Origin: Bidens hawaiensis
Taxonomy: Eukaryota; Streptophyta; Magnoliopsida; Asterales; Asteraceae
DNA: 64,000 bases
Assembly (NCBI GenBank): GCA_021521415.1
Contig: JAIQDT010003556.1
Coordinates: 124,001-188,000, forward strand
Direction: 5' to 3'
Part shown: in pieces, positions 1-11,258 of the stretch
How positions within the stretch are numbered: position 1 is the first letter of the stretch
Layout of the letters: each line of letters opens with the position of its first letter
Notes under the pieces: model-generated
Seen by the model: the letters and a program-made list of their open reading frames with translations, nothing else
What the model was told of the DNA's origin: nothing
The model's database searches: none
Program-made: the position numbers and the translations under genes

Positions 1-177
1 ATTAGAGACTCACTGGGATTTAATGTTGATGACAGATGTGAGTTCAATAGAGCATTGATCAGAGGATTATTTGGCCGTGTAAAGTATAATGGTGATTTGG
101 GCAGATCTATGTACAACAAAGCGAACTTGGGTGAACAATACAAGTATCTGCTTCACGTATTGATTCATTGTCTCGGT
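1..177 (+). pseudogene. Upstream exon-like fragment of extra retroelement ORF, split by solo LTR
   Basis: Frame 1 is open from base 1 to the insertion point and encodes a segment with GLFGRVKYNGDLGRSM and a Leu-rich stretch ending in IHCLG. After the LTR at 178-3427 and one copy of its target duplication, the same frame resumes at 3433, so one reading frame was split by the insertion. The protein resembles, from memory, the additional ORF carried by SIRE-type copia elements of Asteraceae (pattern 'YLLHxLIHCL ... FNFSxxxxxxL ... FLMYPRFLQ'). The ORF start lies left of the window. Function is unknown; a diverged host gene is a less likely alternative. Confidence 0.5.
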
Positions 178-639
178 TGTAAGACCCCGAATCCCAGGAA
201 TCCTACAGTTGGTAATCACGTCCACAAATTCACAAAAATTAAAAAAACCAAACAATTCACTTTATTTAAAACCAGTTCAGAGTAAATAACAGCGGAAAAG
301 TGTACGTATTTGAAAATCCCAAATACGGGTACAGGTGTCCAAAATCAAATGTAAATAAAATATTTGTTTTATTTGAAATTCCCGACCAGAAGTGCCTTCA
401 ACCTCCCGGGTAGCATCCTGCACGTCCAAGCGGTAGCATCCACTTCTTAACCTGAAAGTCAATCTAACATACACACAAAGTCAGCTTGAGCTGAGTGAGT
501 TCAAGTTTTCGTAAATGACATTCATTAAAAATTTAAATTCCATGAGTATGGAATGTAGTGGAAAATCATGAGACCATAAAATCATAAATAGCTTTTCTTA
601 ACCAAATCATAAGTGAATAAAACATTAAACATCTTTTCA

Positions 640-1075
640 CGCGGTACGGGCCTCCTCTCCCTGGGTCTTCCCCGAGTAATATATTTGACCCGGCCGCGGT
701 TTAACAAAACCGTTAAAATCACGCAACACGAGCCTCCTCACCCCGGGTCATCCCCAAGTAATATATTTGACTCGGTCACAGTTTAATAAAACAAAATCAC
801 GCAACAAGAGCCTCCTCACCCCGGGTCATCACCAAGTAATATATTTGACTCGGTCGCGGTTTAACATCCAAACACGTAATACGGGCCTCCTCACCCCGGT
901 TCTTCCCCAAGTAATATATTTGACCCGACCACGGTTTATAGAACGGCGAGCCTCCTCACCCCAGGTCTTCCCCAAGTAATATATTTGACCCAGCCACGTC
1001 ATAAACATGCAACACGGGCCTCCTCACCTCGGGTCCTCCCGAGTAATATATTTGACCCGGTCACAGTTTACCATC
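640..1075 (-). repeat. Family A LTR minisatellite, ~70-bp units with TATA-like core
   Basis: About six units share GGGCCTCCTCACC followed by GAGTAATATATTTGACC. They are the reverse complement of arrays at 43455-43965 and 47625-48125, which have seven units each. Unit length varies from roughly 63 to 88 bp because linkers between the two conserved blocks differ. Confidence 0.85.
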
Positions 1076-1568
1076 ACATACACATTAACATACACACATA
1101 TAAACATCTAATCCAAACATCCAACCAACAATATCACTACATACAATCCATAAATAATGGATAATCTAGGCATTTAATACTAAGCCTAATAGCAACCTCG
1201 AGGCTTAAAGTCCAAGTAATATGCATACCCGGAAGGGGTATATGACCCTATAACGAGTCTAAAATATCCTAAGGCTTAGAATATAATTCAAACATAAATG
1301 TATAAATGCACAATCACGAATAAAGCCATGTAATACCATCCAAATAGTTTAAAACGATTAAAATCGGGTAAAATTTGTAATAGGGTGTGTATGCTAGCCC
1401 AAAACGTAAAAAGATTAAAAAGGGCATCATGAACTCACCTGAAATCAATCGAACACCTGCAACGAGCTAGGAAAACCCTAAGTGCACAATCACAAGCAAG
1501 GGTTTGTAAATTATACACAACGCGTTACTAAACTAGATCGCAAGAACACACTTGTCTAATGGGTCGCT

Positions 1569-1695
1569 CAAGCCCAACACTTTGGCCCAAGGCCCAACAC
1601 TTGGCCCAAGGCCCAACAACTTGGCCCAACACTTTGGCCCAAGGCCCAACAACTTGGCCCAAGGCCCATACTTTGGCCCAAGGCCCAATACTTTA
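1569..1695 (-). repeat. GGCCCAA tandem repeat of family A LTR
   Basis: Repeats of ACTTTGGCCCAAGGCCCAA with 16-19 bp spacing. The opposite-strand counterparts are at 42711-42850 and 46800-46995. Confidence 0.85.
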
Positions 1696-3427
1696 CCTCA
1701 TCCCCTAAACCTTTCAACTAACCAAATCCACCCTACGAATATGGCCGGGGCTAACCATAATGCACAACTCACCAGCCGGTAACCAAATCGAGTCGAATAC
1801 GCGCGTAATAAATCTTAAAACAAATTGTCAAACGAATCAGCCCAAATGGACCAAATTCCCATCTTAACCTTTTCTTACATCAAAATCATGTCACCCGAGT
1901 TGATAGGGTTGACGGTTCCTTTTTACAATTTTCAATTTAACATTTAAATGAAAATTCGCGCATCGCCGACTCAATTGACCAATCACCAACCAAAACAGCT
2001 CCGAGTATCCAAATTTTAATTTTCCCACAGCCCTTAGACCACCCTAGGGCTGTACAAACTGATTCGGTCGGTCATCCGATCGATTAACGTATCAAACTCA
2101 ACAATTGCCAATCCTACACCCGATAAACCCTAGTTTTCGAACTAAAATCGATTGACCGGCCTAAACACCTCCATTGGCCATGAAATTATAATATGATGTA
2201 AGTGAAATACCTAAGAAGATGACAGAGCATGAACTTCAATTATAACAGCCCCGAAAGATGCGAGAAAGGGCAACCACCGGTTAAGCCTAAAACGAACTTA
2301 TCGATCAATAACGAATATAACATGCAGATTTTAGCATGCAAATATGTATTTTATTACATAGGAAAACCATGGAATTAAATTATTAAAATTTTACCAGTGT
2401 TGCATAAAATCTTAAGTTTATAAAAATATTTTTATTATATTTTTTAGTGGACACAAAAATCATAAAAATTCTTCCAACACAGAAAGGTATGTGCAGCTAT
2501 TTCAGCGTGCAACAAAATGGTTTTATTTTTATAAAATTCATTACCAAACCAAATTAAACGATTCTAATTGGGTTTGATTCTTAACTCAAAATATTAAGTT
2601 TCAGAAGTGGAACCAAATAATTTGGACTTGTTGAAAAAGAGTTATGATGTCGGGAAGACAGACTAGAATCCGACATCCCGCATCAGCTTTGACACTCGAT
2701 TTTTTAAAATCATAAAAACCATTCAAATCTCGTCCAAAAATTACGTATTATACCTTTCTGGAAACTAGACTCAAAGTAGAACATCATGGAATCAAGAATC
2801 GATCAAAAAAAATGGATTATCATCGCGTTACAGACCCTACAATAAACGTATACGAATCTGTCAGCAAACTGTTATCATCAAAACTCAATCTTAACGACCA
2901 ATAAGCGCCTTATTATGATCAATTAAGGTGAAAAAGAGTTGTAGACACTTAATACCGACCTTGAATTAGACTCGGGAGGGCTGGAACTCGGCTGGAGCTG
3001 CACGGAAAACGAGGTGGGAGGGCTGTAGCTGCTGCGATCAGGATTAGAGAGAGAGAGAGGAAGGAGTTTAGGGTTTATGATATAATATTTTTACATCTAG
3101 GTCCCCCAACTTGAAAAATGTATTATCTTGGACCAAATGTTAAATAAATAGACTTACAACAACGGCTAGGAGGCCCCTCAAGTTGAAGGATCGACTCTCT
3201 AATATAATACAAACTCCACGAATGTCTCATGCCGTTAAACAAATTTGTCGGGTGCTACATACTACTCTAACACTTTAAGTTATAAGAGGCAATGCATTGA
3301 TTAAAGGGATGGATAAAGGGACTTTTGAAACATATTACAAGGTTCAACATTAGAGAGATGAAACCCCGGCTTTTAAACGAACATTTATAAACGATCGAGC
3401 CGATTAACGAAATTTACGGGCGTTACA

Positions 3428-4369
3428 GCGGTGGACGTAAGGGTGGATTTGACGAGTGCCGAGTGATGCTTCAATATGCGTTTGTTGCTCTTGTTCTTAA
3501 TAAACCATTCAATTTCTCAGAATTGGTTTATTATCATTTGAAAGAAAATATCACCAGCAGACATAAGTTCTTAATGTATCCCAGATTTTTACAAATGATG
3601 ATAAATGATCTGGTACCTGACTTGGAAAAAGATCAAGCAGACGTGATGAAGCTCGATCATATGAATGAAGAGACGATGCGACGTTTGAGATAGTATAGAG
3701 GTCAGAGTTTGGCAGATCGACCAAAGTTTAAACGTTTGATTGGTCATCTAGCAAATATTGATTATGTCGCGCCACCTAATGATCGTTGGGCTCATGACAA
3801 TTCCGATTCAGAACGCGAAGGTGGTGATGGTGGTCCAGGACCACAAGACGAGTTAAGTTATGAACAGAAGCGTAAGCGTAAAGGTAAAGAACCGATGACG
3901 GAAAAGGGGGAGAAACCTAAGAAACCAACGAGTTAGAAGGGGTTCAGGTATTGAGATACCGAGTCAGTCGTTTGTGCCTTCTACTGCTATTATTTCTTCT
4001 ACTGCTTCTCTAGTTCCAGTTCCACAGATTCCACGATCTCCTACTCCTACTACAATGACGGATTTTCCTCCTTCTCCAACACCTGTGAAGATGCCTACGT
4101 CTCCAATGCCTCCAACTCTGACTTTGGCTACTACTGTGAGGCATGATCTTCATTTTGGAGACATATTACATACTGTATTGGCACAGATGCCTACACCATA
4201 GCCATCTACTCCTGTTACTCCAACACCGTTGCCGAGGCCTGAGCGCTCTTTTATGTCATTCAGTCGTCCTCAGGGTCCTATGCAACTGGTGCATCCAAAT
4301 TTCTATCTTATGGCTCCCCAAGCTCAATGGTTTCACATGATGAATCTATTGCATTTATAGCACACTCAA
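3428..4369 (+). pseudogene. Middle part of the extra retroelement ORF, broken by stops and one frameshift
   Basis: Frame 1 continues from the fragment at 1-177 and encodes FNFSELVYYHL and FLMYPRFLQMM motifs up to a stop at 3691-3693. It then continues in the same frame to 3936 through a Lys/Glu-rich segment. From about 3974 the open frame is frame 2, Pro/Thr/Ser-rich, with TAG codons at 4199-4201 and 4358-4360, and it joins the 523-aa ORF at 4370. At least three of the stops lie where a CAG Gln codon fits the context (for example R-stop-YRG). It probably formed one long ORF with 1-177 and 4370-5941. Confidence 0.5.
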
Positions 4370-5941
4370 ATGCAAGCAAACAGAGCTACAAATGAGCTAG
4401 CGCAACGGAATTTGCCGAGGCATCTTCTTTCGGCTCAACGTGATAATAGGGAACTTCGAGCCCTGATTGCTGCTCAGGGGGAGAGATTAGATAAGCAGGA
4501 TGAGATTATTCTTCAACTGACATGCAAAGAAGATGAATTAAAGAAGTTGAAGAATAATGAAGACGATCAGGATGGTGCAGGGGGTGGAGTAGATCAGCAA
4601 CCGGGCGGAAGTTCCACACCGTCGGCGGGTAATAAAACTGATGCGAGTGTTGGTGGTGGGTCTGAAGCTAGTAATCTACAGATTGTTCCATATAAAAATT
4701 ACACGAGAGCCAAGCCAATAGATGTTATTCCGGCTAACATGCTTCTGTTTGTAAGAATGGATGGGATTGTATACAGTATGGTGAATGCTGATAAGATCGA
4801 AGAAGGAGAATTTGTTGATCATTCTCTAACGAAAGAACAAATTGCCTTGCTTCTGGATCTAAATGATGATGAGATTGAGGAATTGGGTAAGAATGTGGAT
4901 GTGGAGATGGAAGATAGTACTGATACAGGTATTCCTCACGGGAATGTACCTGATTTTGAAGAAGTGGAAATGGAAGATGTTACTGCTGAAGAATATCTTG
5001 AGTTTTATACCGACAACAACACTGATTCAGGTATTCCGTTTTTCACTACTGAGCACTTTGATGCAGCAGAACGTCGGTTACAAGAAGAAAAAGAGAAGTG
5101 GAATAAAGCTGCAAAGACCAGTCACGTATCGACAACAGAGAAAAAGCGCAAACGTGCATTGGATGGTATGTTTGATCATAACGTAAACAAGATGAACAAG
5201 ATGATCGAGACCTTTCGTTATCATGAACAAGAGGAAGTCAAATTAGCAAGGGATCAAGCATCGGCATACCAAATGAAGAAGTACAAGCCAGCTAAAGACA
5301 TGAGAGGTGACATGGTAGCATGGCAGTATGATTCTGAGCTTAAGGTATATATCGTGAAGTGGGAGCATGGTATTTATTATTTCAAACGCCTACACGATAT
5401 CTTATCTATGCCCAAATGGGATGTGAGAACCCTAGCCAATCGACCGTTTGTGAATCGTGGGGACGATAAATGGGCCAGTTGGTTCTATAAGCAGTTATTA
5501 CATGAAACCCGGTTTGGTTTCAAGTTCTTCAAGCCTCAGGTGCCAACTCATAAGTACATTGATGAGATTGATACTCGCACTGGCTGGGGGAAGTTAATTT
5601 TACAAGTCAAGCCGCCGAAGACTATGAAGAGGGTTCCCATGAAGATATTTCCTCAAAGTCTTTTCACCTCGTTCAATTATTGGTACTACGACAATATTAC
5701 AGGTGAAGCGGTGATTGTTTATGGTTACGGTTCTAACACGAAGACAATACGTGTTATTGATCCGATGTGGCTAGTCAACCTATCTGAGTCTGACAACGAT
5801 GCGTTATTTACAAGTCAGATCAGATTTGCTAATGTAAGAGATTATGAACTTGCTATGCAGTTTCAGAAGGTTGTTAGAGTCTGTTATGCATACAAGATTC
5901 ATAGCTGCGTTGACTGGAAGACGAAGATGTTCCAGTGTTAA
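4370..5941 (+). CDS. 523-aa ORF of unknown function, C-terminal part of extra retroelement ORF
   Basis: The longest uninterrupted ORF in the window. Residues ~15-65 are Leu/Glu/Lys-rich and look coiled-coil. A Gly/Ser/Asp-rich linker follows (~66-105), then an acidic region with two similar TDTGIP / TDSGIP segments (~190-230). A basic charged region lies at ~240-300, and an aromatic-rich C-terminal domain (~310-500) contains KFFKPQVPTHKYIDEIDTRT and VIDPMWLVNLS. No zinc knuckle, protease, RT or integrase motif is present. A PPT and LTR start 23 bp downstream, which places it as the last ORF of an LTR element before the 3' LTR, as in SIRE/Athila-like elements with an additional ORF. The first ATG is an internal Met of the older frame, so the true start is probably upstream. 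No function is claimed. Confidence 0.6.
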   Translation: MQANRATNELAQRNLPRHLLSAQRDNRELRALIAAQGERLDKQDEIILQLTCKEDELKKLKNNEDDQDGAGGGVDQQPGGSSTPSAGNKTDASVGGGSEASNLQIVPYKNYTRAKPIDVIPANMLLFVRMDGIVYSMVNADKIEEGEFVDHSLTKEQIALLLDLNDDEIEELGKNVDVEMEDSTDTGIPHGNVPDFEEVEMEDVTAEEYLEFYTDNNTDSGIPFFTTEHFDAAERRLQEEKEKWNKAAKTSHVSTTEKKRKRALDGMFDHNVNKMNKMIETFRYHEQEEVKLARDQASAYQMKKYKPAKDMRGDMVAWQYDSELKVYIVKWEHGIYYFKRLHDILSMPKWDVRTLANRPFVNRGDDKWASWFYKQLLHETRFGFKFFKPQVPTHKYIDEIDTRTGWGKLILQVKPPKTMKRVPMKIFPQSLFTSFNYWYYDNITGEAVIVYGYGSNTKTIRVIDPMWLVNLSESDNDALFTSQIRFANVRDYELAMQFQKVVRVCYAYKIHSCVDWKTKMFQC

Positions 5942-5963
5942 AGTAGATAAAGAGATCGAGACG

Positions 5964-5974
5964 AGGGGGAGTTT
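5964..5974 (+). other. Polypurine tract of the copia-type element
   Basis: GAGGGGGAGTT immediately precedes TGTTTATACATG, the expected LTR start, 23 bp after the ORF stop. Such a purine run primes plus-strand DNA synthesis. Confidence 0.65.
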
Positions 5975-6091
5975 GTTTATACATGTTTTGTATGTCTCGA
6001 TCTTTATCAGGGCATTAATGTAATAAGTCTAAAGTATAGGGGTCTTAATGTAAATATGGCTAAATGGGCCATTCGCTCTAATGTAAGTTAC

Positions 6092-6276
6092 ATTCGTTAC
6101 CCCGTAACGAATGTAACACATTCATCTAATTGTAAGCTCATTCGTTAACCTAGATTAATGAATGAGATAACGAATGAGGGCCATTCGTTATCTTTTAAAG
6201 TATAACTAATAAGTATGTTTATGCGTTAAAGTATTTGTAACAAATGACACATTCGTTAAGTGCTAAGTTAACGAAT
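6092..6276 (+). repeat. Seven ATTCGTTA / TAACGAAT motifs upstream of the TATA box
   Basis: Exact octamers in both orientations at 6092, 6105, 6140, 6168, 6183, 6251 and 6269. Two pairs (6092/6105 and 6251/6269) face each other and can form hairpins with short loops. Confidence 0.75.
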
Positions 6277-6287
6277 GTGGTCATCCC

Positions 6288-6296
6288 CTATAAATA
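6288..6296 (+). promoter_or_regulatory. TATA box of copia-type LTR
   Basis: CTATAAATA followed 40-80 bp later by CT-rich TCTCTCTCTCG, a typical plant LTR promoter layout. Confidence 0.55.
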
Positions 6297-6518
6297 CCTT
6301 GTAACTTATCATTAATGTAACAGTTCTGATATTTTGCCAATCTCTCTCTCGTTACTCTGTCCAATCTTCCTCTCAACTCATACATTCACATTCTAACGTA
6401 TCACAAGAACTTAATCGTATACTATTCAACATGTATCGTTGTAATCATAAGATCTAGATCCTTCCCCAAGCTCTTTCAAGTGAACATAGAAAATAGAGCT
6501 TGATAGTCTGCTCCATGG

Positions 6519-9500
6519 CTTGCGATTGTTTGTTCGTACTACCTGTTTCCAATTTCCGTGTTTAACCAACCACTGTGGATCCCCTTCCTCCCAGAACGGT
6601 TCCACATGAACTCAACCACTGTGGTCCCCCTTCCACCCACAATGATTCTATGTAAACTCAAACATTATATAGTGTACACGCAAATAATTAATATATTCTA
6701 CACATAGTATTTCCCTACGGCTAATCACGTAGCATGTATATAGACACATATGCACATATAGTATTTATCACGTATCACCAATTACTGTGACTCCCCATCC
6801 GCCCTCAATACGCATAATCACATTATCTTCTTAATATTCATGTCATAATCAAGTTAGTTCGTTTAATAAGTTGCAGCAGAACTTGGCTCATAGGCCATAC
6901 TCAACTTTTGTTTATAAGTTGCAGCAGAACTTGGCTCATAGGCCATACTCAACTTTTGTTTATAAGTTGCAGCAGAACTTGGCTCATAAGCCATACTCAA
7001 CTTTAGTTTATTACTATTGTGGCCCCCTTCCGCCCACAATAGCCCCATAATCATCACATGCCACGTTATCCCCATGGCCATTACAGACCACGTTGTCTCC
7101 AAAATTAGTTATGTTTAACATTACATAACATGTTTGTATAAACCTGCTGTTACGTGTAATTTCATTATGTTTTGCAAATTCGTATTATCTTCAATTAATG
7201 ATAATAATCATCGTTCATCAGCACGTAGTCAATCATTATGTTTGTAGGGACTTTTCATATATAATTGTTCAGATATTCTATGTCCCGAATCGTTTTCAGA
7301 TCGATAACGTGTATAAACATGCTTTCCACCCCAAAAGTTCGTAAAACAGTTTAGAAAGTGGGGGTCGTGAAACTCACCTTATTGTAGTTCGCACAGAAAT
7401 TACGTATCGATAAGTTAGATGCCTCGTTTATAACCTGATTCCTATAAACGGTATTGTATCGTTAATACTAGTACAGTGTTCAAGCTAAGTCGGGCTGTAT
7501 AGATAATCTGGGTATAGCAGTTAGGCCCAGAACATGACCATAGTCTTAGATTGTGACGTTGTATACTATGAAATGTTTAAAACTGGATTTGGCTCAGTTT
7601 CACCGTTTTCCGAGCCTAGCTCAGTTGATCGTTTATACGTTTTGGGATTAGGTAAGATCATATAAAACTTAAGTAAATATATTGACTGATAAAATGATTT
7701 GATTTATGAAAGAATTTTAAGGTTTCGATGTCTGGTTTGATTGCAGGGTTCATTTCCGTTTTCTTACGGGTTTGATTATCCAAAACGCGTACAATCCACC
7801 CGAATTGTCCGGAATTCTCGTAAAAAGTTTGTTTTTATCAATATCATTCAAAAATATGATATTTGACCACTTTTGAAATTTTGACATACCAGTCAGTCCG
7901 TTAAACACAAAACTGCCGGTTTCGTTAAAACAATTATAATTTAAATCTTTGATAAATCATAACTAAATATGTAATTATATATAAATTATGTAAATTTTTG
8001 TAAAAATACATTAAGTCATGGAAAATTTTATAAAAATATTTCCAGAAATTTTATGATCATTTATTTATTTATAAAAATTCATTTAATAAGTTATAATCAA
8101 GTAATAAATGGCCCGTTTATATCAAACGACCTCCGAAAAATCCAATAATTTTTACCAATGGCCTCAATGTCATTACATAGCCCCTGAAAAATTTCCAGAA
8201 CCTAACTCTTTTGACAAAATGCCTTTTTGTGCGTTTTTCGGCTGTTAAAATTCGGATAAACCATGATTGCACAAACCATACTTAGGCATTTCCAATGATT
8301 CCCAAAATTTTCCAGTCATCTTACCATCCCATATCAAACTTCAAAACCAAGTTTCAGAATTTTTCAATATGTTTAGCTATTTTTCCCAAATAAAGGCTCA
8401 TAAACGGAAATAAATTCACCAAATATTCTCCGTTTATCGAAAAATTACCAAATTTGAACAGGGACTCATTTATATGATCCCTAATGTCCCTGCAAGTTTT
8501 CACAAGCTAACAACAAGCACGTCACAACCTAATACTAAACAGCCCCTAAACGAGTGTTACGGGTTTACCTTGTCGGTTTTTGATGAATTTTGCTAGCTTA
8601 AACGACTTTCCGGGTCTCGGGTTGCAAACTCAGTATATCTACATATCATATAACATCAAACCAAGCATAAATCATCCATGTAACAGCCTTGATAATTAGG
8701 GTTTCGGTTTTGGGTTCAAACCGAACTTTCTAACCGTAAAAACGTTGTATTCATGTTCTAATCCACGTTTTTGACCAAAAAAGTATATGTTCCTGGTTTG
8801 TAAACATGTTTAACATCAAAACATGGTTTCACTTGATTTTTAGGGTTTTTGGATGGTTAAACATGTTTAAAACTAACTAAAACATGTTTATATGTTAATT
8901 ATAAGCATCAAACTTGGTTAAATCTTTATGAACTTTGATCTTACCTTAGGGTTTTGGGCAGGGGTTTGGAAGAGCAGAACTAGAGCTGCTTGGACTTCAA
9001 AATATTTTGAAAGTTGAAATGAATAATAAAGCTTCAAGTATAAGCTTTATATAAAAAACAAAAGTGGGGTAAGGGGCTGGCGATCGGAACCTCTTAGGGG
9101 CCCTTAATGGGCTGTTTTGGCCCATTAAATTATACATACAAGCCCAAACATGAAAAGCCCACTTCAAATTTAGTTCGGGTCCGGTTTTTCGCAAGAAAAT
9201 TAATTCGGGTGTAAGAGATAGCGTAAAAACGAGTGTTTTTCAGCTTATTTTTGTAAAATAAGAAAAACGTACCGACTCGTTGTAAAATTCCAAAATATTT
9301 TCACGGATTGCTTAGAACATGTCATATAAGTGTTTTATAAATCTTTTTCGGCTTAACGGATGCTACAATGCTTGTTTTGATATTAACGATTGCGTTTAAG
9401 CTTATAGCGTATCGATAAACGAAACCTTTTTCGTTTAAAGAGTTTTAAACGTACCGAGGCCTAAATATCAATATGTTAGCCTCTACAACATATATATAAC

Positions 9501-9640
9501 TCGTATATGACCCCTCAGTATGTATACGAGTCATAGTTAGTATCGGTCGGTTACTCGTTTAAGCACTACGAATTAACCAATTTATCGTTTACTTGTTACG
9601 TAATGAATATAGTGTCCCTCGTTTTGTCATGAATGTCACA
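6519..9640 (-). mobile_element. 3' LTR of the gag-only element (truncated at its U5 end)
   Basis: Matches 14955-18073 almost base for base. The LTR start (minus strand TGTGACATTCATGAC) lies at 9640 next to the PPT. The terminal portion corresponding to 14484-14954 is missing. No gene is present; ORFs such as that at 6863-7102 come from the 48-bp repeat. Confidence 0.88.
6868..7011 (-). repeat. 48-bp minisatellite, 3 units, in family B LTR
   Basis: Units start at 6868, 6916 and 6964 (AAGTTGCAGCAGAACTTGG...), an exact 48-bp period. Because 48 is a multiple of three the array stays open in translation, which mimics a repetitive peptide. Confidence 0.9.
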
Positions 9641-9655
9641 TTCTCCCCCCGTTAA
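9641..9655 (-). other. Polypurine tract of the gag-only element
   Basis: On the minus strand CTTAACGGGGGGAGAA directly precedes the LTR start TGTGACATT. Equivalent tracts stand at 20139-20151 (plus) and about 26200-26212 (minus). Confidence 0.75.
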
Positions 9656-9936
9656 GAAATTTCGTCCCCGAAATTCAATATGCCAAATATGCTCTTTTTG
9701 GGGAAAATTTTATAATCCTTTGTTTTGGAATTTTTTTTTTTTTTTTCTGTTTCCGAACACGTTTGATTCCCCGTTGTGGATTTCACTGGATTTTATTCAA
9801 CAAGATTTTATTGTGTCACAACTGTTTGATTTTCTCCACTCAGTATTTCCATGAGTCTCTTTATAGAGTTTAGCTGTATAAAAGTTTTCAAATAGTACTA
9901 ATTCCGCCATATCAGTAAGGCACTTATTTTGATTCG

Positions 9937-9969
<33 letters not shown>

Positions 9970-10424
9970 ATGGGAATGAGATAATTTTGCTTATTACGTT
10001 ATGGTTCGAGGCAATTTTGTACAGTTCCATGTATTTTAGAATCACTCATCGTTTTTCTCAACTCAACTTAATAACTTTCAAAATTTGATAACTACTCATA
10101 TTTCTCAGTATAGCCCTCTTGTTAGCCTTAGGCGGCCTTCGGTTTGTTATTAATATTACAAGCTTTATTTATGGTTATCGAAATCGAATCGGATTTTGTA
10201 TTTTGGATGTCGCCAATTTTTCAATTTCAATAAGATGGCGAGTTACATTCTTGCTCGTATAATATAGTATATAGGCGTTTGCATAATATTACGATGATTG
10301 ATAATGTACGAGGATTGAAATTACCGGTCTTACTCTCCTCTATTGTTTGAATAGTTTATTTGATTTGATTGTTTTATAGAGGATTATAGATTGAGCTTAG
10401 GCCAATTAGGGATCTAAAATTTCA
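9656..10424 (-). other. 3' non-coding interior of the gag-only element
   Basis: No coding potential was recognised. It contains an (AT)n run near 9939-9970. Related sequence occurs at 19613-20138 (plus) and 26213-26705 (minus), which ties those fragments to the same family. Confidence 0.6.
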
Positions 10425-11244
10425 TATCCAGTTCACCAAGAGTAAGGTTTTGTTAAGGCTTTTTCAGTTGGATAGTTGTTACCATTCGGAAGAAAGTATT
10501 CGAAGTGGATTAGTCAAGAAATTATTATTTAGCTGGTATTGCTTTCTCGGGATGTTTTGGGAATATGTGTTAAGAGATCCATTGTAGTTTGTTTCCCACT
10601 TCCAATGGGGTATCTCGAATTGTTGTAGCATCTCCGAGGATCTTTTGTATTCCCCGTTAATTTATAATAGTGCACACTTTACAACATATGTGCCTATGAT
10701 TCCTTCATATATTTCGCTTGCATCTATATACTATTACTCAGTTTATCCGCACATCTTGCCTGGCTTTTTCCTTGTCCATCACTCAGTTTGCTATAAACGT
10801 TTAAAGTTCAAGTTTCGGTTACGGGTAGTATAGTTTTCCTCATCCATGTTTCATCATTGGGGTACTAGGTTTTGTTCCGTGTGCGGGATCACGTTTTTAT
10901 CTAGAAGAGGTAGTATAACAGTTCTATTTCTATATAGAACCTTCATTTGAACTCAATTAACTAGTCCATACTGACTATTACACAATGACTCCTCACTTTT
11001 ACCGGGAGTGCATTGATAGGGAATAGCTAATTATTTTAGGTTAAGAGGGTAGTTTTTCGAGTAATATAGTTAGTATTTATAGTTTTACTTATGGTTGTTT
11101 CTGTTTTATACAGAATTGTTATTTTACTAGACGGTATATTTTCCAAGGTAATAACTTATAGGAACGAGACGTCTATCAGTGTCCATAATAAATAAACTAA
11201 AGTATATTAGGCATTACTAAGAACGTACCTGTTACTACATTTGT
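10425..11244 (-). pseudogene. Relics of pol (protease N-terminus and integrase) in the gag-only element
   Basis: Just after the gag stop, the minus strand at 11244-11218 reads TNVVTGTFL, like the start of the protease of Asteraceae chromovirus-type gypsy elements (NVVTGTFLLN). Similarity then stops. Further down, 10640-10590 reads SSEMLQQFEIPHWKWET, matching the conserved gypsy integrase segment 'SGLLQQPEIPEWKWE'. It is followed in a shifted frame by MDLLT. The flanks (YVVKC before it, traces down to ~10425 after it) look like decayed zinc-finger and core integrase sequence full of stops. No RT or RNase H was seen between 10800 and 11217. The call is based on remembered motifs. Confidence 0.55.
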
Positions 11245-11258
11245 TCTATCCGGTTTAT

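Larger units (their letters stand above)
178..3427 (-). mobile_element. Solo LTR, family A (LARD-type), minus orientation
   Basis: This 3250-bp unit starts TGTAAGACCCCGAATCC and ends GGGCGTTACA. It is the reverse complement of the two LTRs at 41090-44535 and 45186-48704. Flanks are TCGGT (173-177) and GCGGT (3428-3432), a 5-bp target duplication with one mismatch. There is no internal domain, PBS or PPT, so it is a solo LTR left by LTR-LTR recombination. It carries the same two internal minisatellites as the other family A LTRs. Short ORFs inside are products of the repeats and are not genes. The stretch otherwise holds no gene. Confidence 0.88.
5975..6518 (+). mobile_element. 3' LTR (fragment) of the element carrying the 523-aa ORF
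   Basis: Begins TGTTTATACATG after the PPT and holds a clear promoter and a CT-rich leader at 6340-6375. No convincing CA-end or target duplication is visible before the sequence switches at about 6519 into the family B LTR. The LTR is therefore either truncated there or its end is unclear. No gene is present. Confidence 0.55.

Noticed and set aside
9939..9970. (AT)n runs (also 43281-43335, 47431-47495, 48866-48894) as origins or matrix attachment sites
   Set aside because: Simple microsatellites within retroelements; nothing else supports a special role.
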